Under the pieces are notes generated by a model. It searched no databases and was not told where the DNA came from. It saw only the letters and a program-made list of their open reading frames with translations. The position numbers were made by a program, and so were the translations under genes. From the NCBI GenBank assembly GCA_029941785.1, contig JAPYTK010000028.1, forward strand, positions 1-39,236: DNA of 39,236 bases, written 5' to 3'. This DNA is from Polyangiaceae bacterium. GTDB taxonomy: Bacteria; Myxococcota_A; Polyangia; Polyangiales; Polyangiaceae. Shown one piece after another: positions 1 through 7,536 of this stretch (its first letter is position 1; each line of letters begins with the position of its first letter).

Positions 1-851
1 AGCCCATTGTTTACGCTGACCGGGTTGCCTTCGCTGTCGAAGGAGATGTTCCCGTCCGTCTGCTTGATGGGAAAGGGCTCGAGCAACGCCACGAAGAAGT
101 CGTTGTATTGGCTGCACACGTAGACGGGCCACTCCCAGGTATAGAAATTGAAGTCGAAGGCGATCGACTTCGCGTCGGGCGGGGGGCGAAGCTCGATCTC
201 GAGCGCGATGTCGTCGTGGGTGGCGCCGGTGAGCACGCCGGGGCATGCAGGTGACTCTTTCGGGAAGCCCAACGGAGGCATGCTCGTGTACTTCTTGTCG
301 AAGCTCTCCGGGGTGCTGAAGCCAGGATCGCCCGGCTGTCTCGCTGTCCCGCTCGAGAGCACCAGAACGCGGTCTCCCTCGAACGGAACGATCTCGTTGC
401 CGAATCCGGGCAATATTCCATGGCCAAGGTGGAACGGGGCCACGTCGAGCGGGACGCTCCCATCGATCATGGACCAGCGAGCCGAGACGAGCCCCCAACT
501 GTCGTCGGCTTCCGGATCGGCTGCTTTGCAGATCCCCAAGGCGGCGGCGGCGAGGAGGGGGTCGTTTTCATCGATGGCGAGACCCGCGTCGCACGGCGCG
601 TCGGGGTCGGGGATCACCTTCTGGTCATTCTTGGGCCCGCCGGAGCCGGAACCCGATCCTAGGCCTACGCTGGTGCTGGGGCTCGACAGCTGTCCATCTG
701 CGCCCCCACCCGCTGTCGTGCTCACGACGCTGAGAATTTGGCTACTTGGTCGGCGATCGCGGCGGCCACAGCTTCCGTTCGCCAAAGCGATCACGAGAGA
801 GCCAACGGAAATCGCGGCGGCAGGCGCGGTCCATGTGGCACGGTGAGACAT
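1..851 (-). CDS. choice-of-anchor L domain surface protein, C-terminus cut by window edge
   Basis: An open frame of 283 codons runs from an ATG at 851 to the left edge with no stop, so the protein is incomplete. It opens with a hydrophobic export signal (residues about 8-27, ending Ala-Asn-Gly-Ser-Cys), followed by a Ser/Gly-rich linker with a run of Gly-Ser pairs. The rest reads like the myxobacterial choice-of-anchor L family: a Trp-Gly-Leu-Val-Ser-Ala segment, then near residue 240 the conserved stretch FDFNFYTWEWP followed by CSQYNDFFVALL. Members of this family are secreted or surface-exposed proteins of unknown function that usually end in an anchoring signal. That end would lie outside the window. 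It is transcribed divergently from the lipoprotein gene at 901, with only 49 bases between them. Confidence 0.8.
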   Translation of the reverse strand, partial: MSHRATWTAPAAAISVGSLVIALANGSCGRRDRRPSSQILSVVSTTAGGGADGQLSSPSTSVGLGSGSGSGGPKNDQKVIPDPDAPCDAGLAIDENDPLLAAAALGICKAADPEADDSWGLVSARWSMIDGSVPLDVAPFHLGHGILPGFGNEIVPFEGDRVLVLSSGTARQPGDPGFSTPESFDKKYTSMPPLGFPKESPACPGVLTGATHDDIALEIELRPPPDAKSIAFDFNFYTWEWPVYVCSQYNDFFVALLEPFPIKQTDGNISFDSEGNPVSVNNG

Positions 852-900
852 CGAGTATATTGTATCTCGAAATGAGAGCCCGCGCTGATAGGATCACCCC

Positions 901-2115
901 GTGCCCGAGCGTATAGATTCTACCGTCGTCGGCCGAGGGCTCGTCGTCCTTGCGGTCTTGATCGGTTGTTGTAGCTGTGAGGAGTCGCGCCGTCCGGCGG
1001 TCACCCCTCAGCTGAAGGAGGCGACGGCTGCCCCGGCCCGCGTCAGCAAGCCGCCCGCGAAAAAGTATGAGCGTCAGGTGTTGTCGCGCGTTTATCACGT
1101 CGACAAGATCTACAAATCCATGACGGGACCCAACAGCACGGACAACATCCTGCTGAAGGACTCGAAAGAACCCGAGCTGCTCTGGATCACAGGCTTCGAG
1201 GCGCGGATGGTCGCCGCCGATGGCAAGACGGAGATGCCTCAACAGTACATGTGCCACACCAACCTCGATGTGGATCCGGAAAAGTACATGGACCGTTTCG
1301 CTGGCGGCCGGGGCATCAGCGGTCGCTTGTTCACCTTGTCTCAGGGGCAGTATCGGATCGACTTTCCCAAGGGTTATGGCATTCCGATCGTATCGACCCA
1401 GCCGCTCGATTTGAACACCCAAGTCTTGAATCTAAATGAACGGGAGGCCAAGCCAGACGTTCGTCATCAGGTGACGGTTCGCTTCGTGCGCGATGTCGAA
1501 CTCGCTCGACCCTACGTCGCTCTGTATTCGGCCGGCGTGTATGGCTTGAAGCTACTTCAGGGGCCAGACGGTCATCACGGTGTGAGCCACGGGAAGCATG
1601 ACGAGTCGCACGGGCCGGGATGTTTGCCAGGCGCGAACGCGAGCAACAACGAGTTCGAAGACGGGCAGGGGCGTACGTTCACCGGTCATTGGGTCGTCAA
1701 GCCGGGACGCGAGGTCAATCACACCCGCGTGACGGAGATCCTGAATTTGCCCTACGACACGACCGTCCATTACATCGCGGTTCATCTTCATCCCTTTGCG
1801 AACTCGATGGCCTTGCGCGACCTGACCACGGACAAGATCGTGTGGCGCGGCCATACCCGTCAGCTCAAGGCAGGCGTGGGTCTCGAGCATGTGGACTTTC
1901 TTTCGAGCGAGAAGGGCGTGCCCTTGTTCAAAGGACACGAATACGAGGTCGAGAGCGTGTACGAGAACACGTCAGGCGCCGATCAAGATTCCATGGCGGT
2001 CTTTAATTTGTATCTCCGCGACATGGACTTCCAGAAGCCTGACCTTTCCGTGCCGCGCACGGCGCCCTCGGCCACTGCTTCGGGCTCCCCGACAGCTGGC
2101 GATGCACCAATGTAA
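901..2115 (+). CDS. lipoprotein with PHM/DBH-like copper-monooxygenase-type fold (tentative)
   Basis: The 404-residue protein starts at GTG. A signal peptide ends in a good lipobox (Leu-Ile-Gly-Cys, Cys23), so it is predicted to be membrane-anchored outside the cytoplasm. The rest resembles the two-domain peptidylglycine alpha-hydroxylating monooxygenase / dopamine beta-hydroxylase architecture. There is a Met-Cys-His-Thr segment near residue 117, a DLNTQVLNLN strand, a His-X-His-Pro site (HLHP) near residue 297, and a late Met in DSMAVFNLYL. In known copper monooxygenases the C-terminal copper is held by a His-X-His pair plus a Met, and this order is kept here. A His-rich loop (about residues 224-236) is extra. 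AGGA at 891-894 may be the ribosome site. Function is inferred from motif order alone; a structural homologue without catalysis is equally possible. Confidence 0.75.
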   Translation: MPERIDSTVVGRGLVVLAVLIGCCSCEESRRPAVTPQLKEATAAPARVSKPPAKKYERQVLSRVYHVDKIYKSMTGPNSTDNILLKDSKEPELLWITGFEARMVAADGKTEMPQQYMCHTNLDVDPEKYMDRFAGGRGISGRLFTLSQGQYRIDFPKGYGIPIVSTQPLDLNTQVLNLNEREAKPDVRHQVTVRFVRDVELARPYVALYSAGVYGLKLLQGPDGHHGVSHGKHDESHGPGCLPGANASNNEFEDGQGRTFTGHWVVKPGREVNHTRVTEILNLPYDTTVHYIAVHLHPFANSMALRDLTTDKIVWRGHTRQLKAGVGLEHVDFLSSEKGVPLFKGHEYEVESVYENTSGADQDSMAVFNLYLRDMDFQKPDLSVPRTAPSATASGSPTAGDAPM

Positions 2116-2171
2116 GATTTTGTAGTTGCGCATGGATGAAGGTAGGGTGTAAGAACACCTGTACCTACATC

Positions 2172-2459
2172 ATGAAGCACATCAAGACATTCCTGGGACT
2201 CGTGGGCATCATCTTCGTGGCGGGCTGTGCAGCTAACCCTCCGCAGATCGCCAAAGCTCCGATCAACGTCGAGGAGGATGACATTGTCCTCCAAGCTGAT
2301 CTGCTTCCGCCTGGCCAGGTCGAGATGTCGTGGGCACCGCAGGCTCAGCCCGAGCCGGCAGCTGCCCCGCGGCCCAAGCCGTTGCGCAATCCCGGTTTCG
2401 TCTCGAACCGCAACACCCGCGGCCGCTTGTTCGTCTTACCGACGACCCGTGAGAACTAA
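2172..2459 (+). CDS. small lipoprotein of unknown function
   Basis: This is a 95-residue product if translation starts at the ATG at 2172. An in-frame ATG at 2136 would put twelve polar residues ahead of the signal peptide and is less likely. The N-terminus MKHIKTFLGLVG is basic then hydrophobic and leads to a clean lipobox (Val-Ala-Gly-Cys). The mature part is short, acidic then Pro/Ala-rich (PEPAAAPRPKP), with an Arg/Asn-rich end, and looks largely disordered. It lies 56 bases after the copper-fold lipoprotein gene on the same strand and may share its transcript. A hairpin just after the stop could end that unit. No recognisable domain. Confidence 0.65.
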   Translation: MKHIKTFLGLVGIIFVAGCAANPPQIAKAPINVEEDDIVLQADLLPPGQVEMSWAPQAQPEPAAAPRPKPLRNPGFVSNRNTRGRLFVLPTTREN

Positions 2460-2480
2460 GAGATTTGCGCGTCAATATGG

Positions 2481-2515
2481 CCCGCCTGTCGGAAATCGGC
2501 ATGGCGGGTTGAGCT
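2481..2515 (+). terminator. candidate hairpin terminator after the small lipoprotein gene
   Basis: The arms CCCGCC (2481-2486) and GGCGGG (2503-2508) pair perfectly, and the inner bases (TGTCG with CGGCA, one bulge and one wobble) extend the stem around a small loop. The following bases are only moderately T-rich, so intrinsic termination is plausible but not certain. Confidence 0.45.
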
Positions 2516-2586
2516 ATTTTGTACGGACAACTTCGTTGAATTCATTCGCTAATAAAGAAAAATTACGCACTGTGTCAGTATTTGTC

Positions 2587-2614
2587 TTGAAAGGTAGGAC
2601 AAGGTGGTTATATA
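2587..2614 (+). promoter_or_regulatory. candidate sigma-70-type promoter for transglutaminase gene 1
   Basis: TTGAAA (2587-2592) and TATATA (2609-2614) are separated by 16 bases, inside a conspicuously AT-rich stretch (about 2510-2630) that contrasts with the GC-rich genes on both sides. It lies about 85 bases upstream of the start codon at 2699. The rest of the 239-base gap (2460-2698) shows only the terminator-like hairpin at 2481. Confidence 0.45.
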
Positions 2615-2698
2615 TGGTGCATCAATAAGGCGGAAGACGCGGCTTCGCGTCGCCGAAAGCGGGCTCTAGAAGGTCCGCAGGGATTTTGGGAGAGAACG

Positions 2699-3895
2699 AT
2701 GAACATCAAACGAATCAGTCTCGGATTGGCACTTTTTGGCGCGACGACCGCGGCGGCTTGCACGGCTGACCTGGGCACCGACGTCGGCAACGAGAAGTGG
2801 AACCAGGCCAACAACCCGGCCTATGTGGACTCGTCCTTCGAGTACAACGTCGACCAGCTTCCTGTCATCGGCGAGGCGGAGCAGGCTCCCATCCCGGCTG
2901 ACTACTGGGCCACCTACAAGGACAGCATCAACCAAGAGTGGGATGGTGACAATGCGTCGCCGGCTGCGAAGTACGGCGAGGCTTTCGGCATCGAGGGTAT
3001 CGAGGACATCATCAGCCGCAACTACGGCATCGATGCGCACAAGGGCAGCCGCAAGTCCTGCGAGAGTTCGAGCGACTGTTCCGACCTCGAAGATGGCAGC
3101 AGCTGCGCCAAGCGCCGTGGCCAGGATGAAGGCGTTTGCATCCCGACCTGGTGGGGGATGTGTCACGGCTGGGCGCCCTATGCGATCAGCGAGCCCGCAG
3201 CCAGGGAGCCCATCGAACACAACGGTGTGACCTTTTACCCCGGCGACATCGAAGCGTTGATGTCACTGGTCTATGGCAAGGGCTTGCGAGTGAAGTTTCT
3301 TTCCGAGCGCTGCAACGAGAAGAAGCCAGAGGTCGAAGAAGATGGTCGCATTCCGGAAGACGAATGCCGCGACATGAACCCTGGTTCCTTGCACATCGTT
3401 GCGACGAACATGCTCGGTCTGCGCAAGAAGGGCTTCGTCGAGGACCGCACCTACGACCTTCAGGTGTGGAACCAGCCGGTGCGTGGCTTCCGTGTGACCA
3501 ACGCAAGCGAAGACGGCAAGCTCGTCGAGGTGACCAAGGATGAGGCTGTCGTGCTGCTCGGCATGCCCGAGGGCAGCGACTACACCTACAACCGCGAGGC
3601 GGTTCGTTTCTTCCACGTCAAGCTGGCGCTCGACTGGATCACTGAAGCGCACCCTTCACACGAGTCGAACGTCGACAACCCGAGTTACACGCGGACCGAC
3701 AACTACGAGTACATTCTCGAGACGGATTCCGATGGGAACATCTTCGGCGGCGAGTACGTGGGGGCCAGCCGGGAGAACCACCCGGACTTCGTGTGGTGGC
3801 CGACGTCCAAGCCCAATGGCCGGATCGCCGAAGGCAACGTTACCTACGACAACGTGAAGTTGCTCAACGACATGGCCGCTGGCGTGGCCGAGTGA
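2699..3895 (+). CDS. transglutaminase-elicitor-family lipoprotein (paralogue 1)
   Basis: The protein has 398 residues. GGGAG at 2688-2692 sits six bases before the ATG, supporting this start. A short signal peptide ends TAAAC (Cys21, probable lipidation site). The rest matches the transglutaminase elicitor family (Phytophthora GP42/Pep-13 type, also known in marine bacteria), which forms gamma-glutamyl-lysine bonds between proteins. Visible signatures are PADYWATY near residue 67, the catalytic-cysteine motif WWGMCHGWAPYA with Cys155, DIEALMSLVYGKG, CRDMNPGSLH (candidate catalytic His), YDLQVWNQPV (candidate Asp), and GGEYVG followed by HPDFVWWPTSKPNG. Four cysteines at about residues 121-148 form a small disulphide-like cluster just before the active site. 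Unlike its paralogue at 7537 it has no C-terminal cysteine-rich module. Exported and probably surface-attached; substrate unknown. Confidence 0.88.
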   Translation: MNIKRISLGLALFGATTAAACTADLGTDVGNEKWNQANNPAYVDSSFEYNVDQLPVIGEAEQAPIPADYWATYKDSINQEWDGDNASPAAKYGEAFGIEGIEDIISRNYGIDAHKGSRKSCESSSDCSDLEDGSSCAKRRGQDEGVCIPTWWGMCHGWAPYAISEPAAREPIEHNGVTFYPGDIEALMSLVYGKGLRVKFLSERCNEKKPEVEEDGRIPEDECRDMNPGSLHIVATNMLGLRKKGFVEDRTYDLQVWNQPVRGFRVTNASEDGKLVEVTKDEAVVLLGMPEGSDYTYNREAVRFFHVKLALDWITEAHPSHESNVDNPSYTRTDNYEYILETDSDGNIFGGEYVGASRENHPDFVWWPTSKPNGRIAEGNVTYDNVKLLNDMAAGVAE

Positions 3896-3921
3896 GCTTC
3901 GCGCACAAGAGTTGACCTAAC

Positions 3922-6900
3922 TTATTGGCTTGAATGGCGGCGGCGCTTCCTCTTTCCGAGGTCGCGCCGTTCGTCGTTTGTGAGGGCGCGGTTGCGTCGT
4001 CGGCCGAAAAGGACGCCCCACGCGCCGATCAACGCGAACAGAAGACCCCGTTGGGAGCCGCCGGGTGTGCCCGGGAGCTGACAACCGCAGCCGTTGTCGA
4101 TCAGCACGTGTCTCGTATTGGGTCCCGGTTTGGCCCCGCCGTCGCTGCCGCCCCCTCCAGCCCCCCCGCTGCCTCCCCCGCCGGTCGTCGTGGGCGTGTA
4201 GTCGCCATACACCGTCACGCCGTCGCTCAGCGTGTCGATGGATGGGTCGCCGCTCACGTGGATGGCGCGTACGGCGAAGGTATAGAAATGGTTATCCTCG
4301 AGCGGGAGCTCGCTCACCGTATGTTCTGTGGCCTGGCCGACGTCGATCCACGCCGGGTCGGTCAGGAACTGACCCAGCCCGTCCACGATCGCGACGTGAT
4401 AGGCCATCGCCCCGTCGACGGCTTGCCAGCTCGCCGATAGGCGTCCTGTGTTGGGCCGGGAGTCGATGTCTCCGTCGTTGAGTCCTGCGTCGGGATCGGT
4501 ATCCAAGACCGTTTGCGGGGCCGCGATGGCGGCGTGTTTGACGCCATACAGATAACCGTCGGCCGCGGTGAACACCAACTCGTCTCGACCGTCGCCATCG
4601 GTGTCGGCGAAGATTGTCTCGCCCACTGCGGTGTTGAAGTTCATGGCGAAATCGATCGAGAGAGCGCAGGGGTCTACGGCGTAGAGCCAGCCGTCGGAGG
4701 ATCCGACAACGACGGTCGGCCTGCCCTTGCCCGTGAGATTGGCGTGCGCGCTCGCGGTCGTGAGTTGACCCAAAAATGATCCGGCCATGGCTGCAGCTGC
4801 TTCGCTGCCGTATGCTTTGCCACCGGCGAGCGCCATGGTCGCGGCTTGTCCGGCGCTCGAGCCAGCGATCGGAATGATGCTCAGCTCCGACCGGCGGGCC
4901 CATGATCCGACGACGAGGACCGGCCCCTTCGAACACGGAGCAATCGCTCCGTAGGGAAAGTGTTGGCCGCCAGGCGCCGTCGTGAACCGCAGGGTCTTCA
5001 GATCGTTTTCGAGCGCGGTCGGGCCGTAGTTGCTGCCGTGCAAGATGTGCTCGGGTTTCTGATCGCCGTCCGTGTCGTAGGCGCTCACCATCGCGTAACA
5101 GCCGCCGACGTACAGCCCGCTCAAGACCACGCTGCCGTCTTGCCCGTCGAGGACGTGGGTCTGACTCGCCGCGTGGTGCAGCACGTCAACCCGTCCGTCG
5201 CCCGTGAAGTCGCTGACCGTGAGGCCGGCGGGTTGTCGACCGCAATTCGGTTCGGTTGGCGTCGCGTTCCAGAGGGTGGAGCCGGTGATGCCGTCGATGG
5301 CCCGTGTCTGCAAAAGCGTGTTTTCGGGCTCGCCCCAATGAAAGAGCAGGTCGGGCGTTCCGTCTTGGTTGATGTCCCCTGGCATGATGTCGCGCAGTGG
5401 CAGACCTTCGAGCGGCACATCGAACAGCAACGTACCGTCGGGGCGTAGACTGACGACTCGGTAGGAGGGCGGGCTGGTCGCTGGCTGCTGCTGGGCGAAG
5501 CTCACGATCCCAGGACTGCCGCTGTCGAGCGTCGAGATGATGCTCGCGGCTCGCGTCTTGGGCCGTTGCCACGCTCGGGTGGGTGGGCTGGCGAGGCTGG
5601 CTGAGGCGGCGTCGAGGCGCAGCAAGGCGCCGCGGCTGTCGGGGACCACGATGGCTTGCTGCAGACCTCCATCGAGGACGGCTGCGACGGGGGTTCTTTG
5701 CAGGTCGCCCCAGGTTCCCGCGGCATAATAGCCGCCGATGCGGATGCCAGGATCGGTGAGACCCAGCGGGGTTGGCACCAGCTGCGAATCGAGCAGCATC
5801 AACCGACCGTCATTTTGCGCCACGCCGAGCTGGTTGGAGCCGGTGTCGATCGGTGGCAGCTTCCACAGATTGAGCGCGCCCACGTCCACCGGTAGGGCGT
5901 AGACGGCCAATTGCTGCGGTGATTGTCCGGAGGTCTTGTACGCTGTGACCTTCTGACCGCCGCTCGCGCTGCGGGTGATAAGCTCATCGATCCCGTCTTC
6001 GTCGAGGTCGACCGTCACGGTCCGGTGATGCAAACTACTGCTTCGCGACTGTTTCGGGATCCACTCCGTAACGGGTCGCCGATCGTTGAGTTTCCATCGC
6101 AATACCAAGGTCGCGCCTTCGAACGCGTAAGCGGAGAGTACGCCGCCGTGGAAGGTGAGAACGAGCGACTTGCCGACTTCTTCGACGGGCGCGATCCCCA
6201 CGAGTTGTTCTCCGCTCAGGTTGGTGATTTCCGTCCCCGTCTTGGCGTCGAAGATGCGCGTCGTCCAAAGGTCTTGCGCGTCCTTGCTCGCGATGGCGAC
6301 TTCGATGACCCCGTCTCCGTTCAGATCGACAAAGGGATCGACGTAGCTCAGGTCACCACCGTCGTCTGGCGCGACGATGTTGCTCCACAGGACGTCGAGC
6401 GAGTTTCCGTTGCGCTTCAGCACGGTCACTTTTCGTTGATCAATGGCTGGCTGCGTCGATCGATTGAGCACGCACAGGATCTCATCGCCCGGCGCCCCGT
6501 CCACGTCGTGTCCGCGGCAGCTGTAACCCTGGGTCCAGGAGCCGAGTGGGGGGGAACTGGCGAGCGTTGTTCCCGTCGCGCCATCGAGCAGGTAAAGTGC
6601 GTTCTCATCGCTGTTGATGACCTCGAGCGGCGGTGTGCCATCGATATCGACGAGCGTGAGGGAACGGTAGCCGCTGCACGCGGCGTGGGGCAGATCCCAG
6701 AGCGAAGTGGCGCTGGCGAAACCGTTTGCAAAACTGAACACATAACCTGCGTTGCCGCTGACCGCTCCGCAACAAGCACATTCTTGGGTGACCAGATCGT
6801 CCAAGCCATCCCCGTCGAGATCCCCGACGACCGCGCGTCCGAGCGTGCCCATTTGTCCTGCGGGTTGTCGCCACTGGACCTGGCCGGTGCTGGCGTGGAG

Positions 6901-7293
6901 AATGACGACTCCGCCCTGCGTGTGCACGACGATGTCATCTTGCTTGTCGCCGTTCAGGTCGCCGATGCTCAGTAGCTGTTGGTACCCGCCCGGCGCCGTC
7001 TTCCACACGATGTCATCGTTGGACCGCTTCGCAACGACGCTCCCTCCGCTCAGGTGGACGAGCTCGGGCGTGCCGTCGCCGTCTACATCGTGCGCCAATA
7101 GCGCCGCGCTGCTGAGCGAACCGCCGAGGTAGTAGCGAAAGTAGACCGCTGGCTTTACGACGTCGCTGCTTCCCGTCGCGAGGCCGGTGCGCTTGGGGTC
7201 GTGTCGTTGTGTCGGCCAATCGGCTCGAGCCGAGGCCGCGAGCAACAGCCCGCATGAGAGGCCGAGCGCCACCCTTGAGGTCAACCAACGCAT
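3922..7293 (-). CDS. FG-GAP/VCBS-repeat surface protein with fibronectin-III-like domain and MYXO-CTERM-like tail
   Basis: The 1123-residue product has a Sec signal peptide ending Ala-Ser-Ala-Arg-Ala. The body carries about a dozen calcium-binding FG-GAP-like repeats, for example DVDGDGTPELVHL, GDLNGDKQDDIVVH, GDLDGDGLDDLV and ADTDGDGRDELVF, which together suggest a beta-propeller. Residues about 960-1045 look like a fibronectin type III domain. A Gly/Ser-rich linker leads to NGCGCQLPGTPGG, one hydrophobic helix and RRRNR, the layout of MYXO-CTERM surface-sorting signals. Unusually, about 20 further residues rich in Lys/Arg follow the arginine cluster. The gene converges with transglutaminase 1 (26-base gap) and diverges from transglutaminase 2, so it sits between the paralogues. 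Likely a surface adhesin or scaffold; ligand unknown. Confidence 0.85.
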   Translation of the reverse strand: MRWLTSRVALGLSCGLLLAASARADWPTQRHDPKRTGLATGSSDVVKPAVYFRYYLGGSLSSAALLAHDVDGDGTPELVHLSGGSVVAKRSNDDIVWKTAPGGYQQLLSIGDLNGDKQDDIVVHTQGGVVILHASTGQVQWRQPAGQMGTLGRAVVGDLDGDGLDDLVTQECACCGAVSGNAGYVFSFANGFASATSLWDLPHAACSGYRSLTLVDIDGTPPLEVINSDENALYLLDGATGTTLASSPPLGSWTQGYSCRGHDVDGAPGDEILCVLNRSTQPAIDQRKVTVLKRNGNSLDVLWSNIVAPDDGGDLSYVDPFVDLNGDGVIEVAIASKDAQDLWTTRIFDAKTGTEITNLSGEQLVGIAPVEEVGKSLVLTFHGGVLSAYAFEGATLVLRWKLNDRRPVTEWIPKQSRSSSLHHRTVTVDLDEDGIDELITRSASGGQKVTAYKTSGQSPQQLAVYALPVDVGALNLWKLPPIDTGSNQLGVAQNDGRLMLLDSQLVPTPLGLTDPGIRIGGYYAAGTWGDLQRTPVAAVLDGGLQQAIVVPDSRGALLRLDAASASLASPPTRAWQRPKTRAASIISTLDSGSPGIVSFAQQQPATSPPSYRVVSLRPDGTLLFDVPLEGLPLRDIMPGDINQDGTPDLLFHWGEPENTLLQTRAIDGITGSTLWNATPTEPNCGRQPAGLTVSDFTGDGRVDVLHHAASQTHVLDGQDGSVVLSGLYVGGCYAMVSAYDTDGDQKPEHILHGSNYGPTALENDLKTLRFTTAPGGQHFPYGAIAPCSKGPVLVVGSWARRSELSIIPIAGSSAGQAATMALAGGKAYGSEAAAAMAGSFLGQLTTASAHANLTGKGRPTVVVGSSDGWLYAVDPCALSIDFAMNFNTAVGETIFADTDGDGRDELVFTAADGYLYGVKHAAIAAPQTVLDTDPDAGLNDGDIDSRPNTGRLSASWQAVDGAMAYHVAIVDGLGQFLTDPAWIDVGQATEHTVSELPLEDNHFYTFAVRAIHVSGDPSIDTLSDGVTVYGDYTPTTTGGGGSGGAGGGGSDGGAKPGPNTRHVLIDNGCGCQLPGTPGGSQRGLLFALIGAWGVLFGRRRNRALTNDERRDLGKRKRRRHSSQ

Positions 7294-7411
7294 CGAACAA
7301 ACAGTATACGCTCCTTGGAGCCGAGTGCCGCTACCGCCCGCAACTGGTCACGGGATCACCCGATCCGGCCCTAGATGGACCATCGTAGATCCAGAGGTAT
7401 GGCTATGCCCG

Positions 7412-7495
7412 TAAGTGTTATTCAATACTTAGGTGTATACGACAATGGAACACTTAATGCTTAAAGCGCCGACAGAGCCTACACTATCTCACTTA
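7412..7495. promoter_or_regulatory. cluster of CACTTA-like hexamers upstream of transglutaminase 2
   Basis: The divergent gap 7294-7536 contains TAAGTG (7412-7417, inverted), TACTTA (7426-7431), CACTTA (7451-7456) and CACTTA (7490-7495). The first two form an imperfect 20-base palindrome (7412-7431). Repeated, oppositely oriented copies in a short AT-richer stretch before a gene suggest a regulator-binding site, but the consensus is unknown to me. Nothing else recognisable lies in this gap. Confidence 0.35.
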
Positions 7496-7523
7496 GGCCT
7501 ACTACGAACACAAACAGGATGAC

Positions 7524-7527
7524 GGAG
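7524..7527 (+). promoter_or_regulatory. ribosome-binding site that fixes the start of transglutaminase 2
   Basis: GGAG lies nine bases before the ATG at 7537. The alternative ATG at 7519 is upstream of this site and would add six polar residues before the signal peptide, so 7537 is preferred. Confidence 0.6.
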
Positions 7528-7536
7528 ACTTTCACG

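Noticed and set aside
5923-6975. 350-codon open frame on the + strand
   Set aside because: It lies wholly antisense to the FG-GAP protein gene, has no recognisable motif, and is explained by high-GC shadowing of the real frame.
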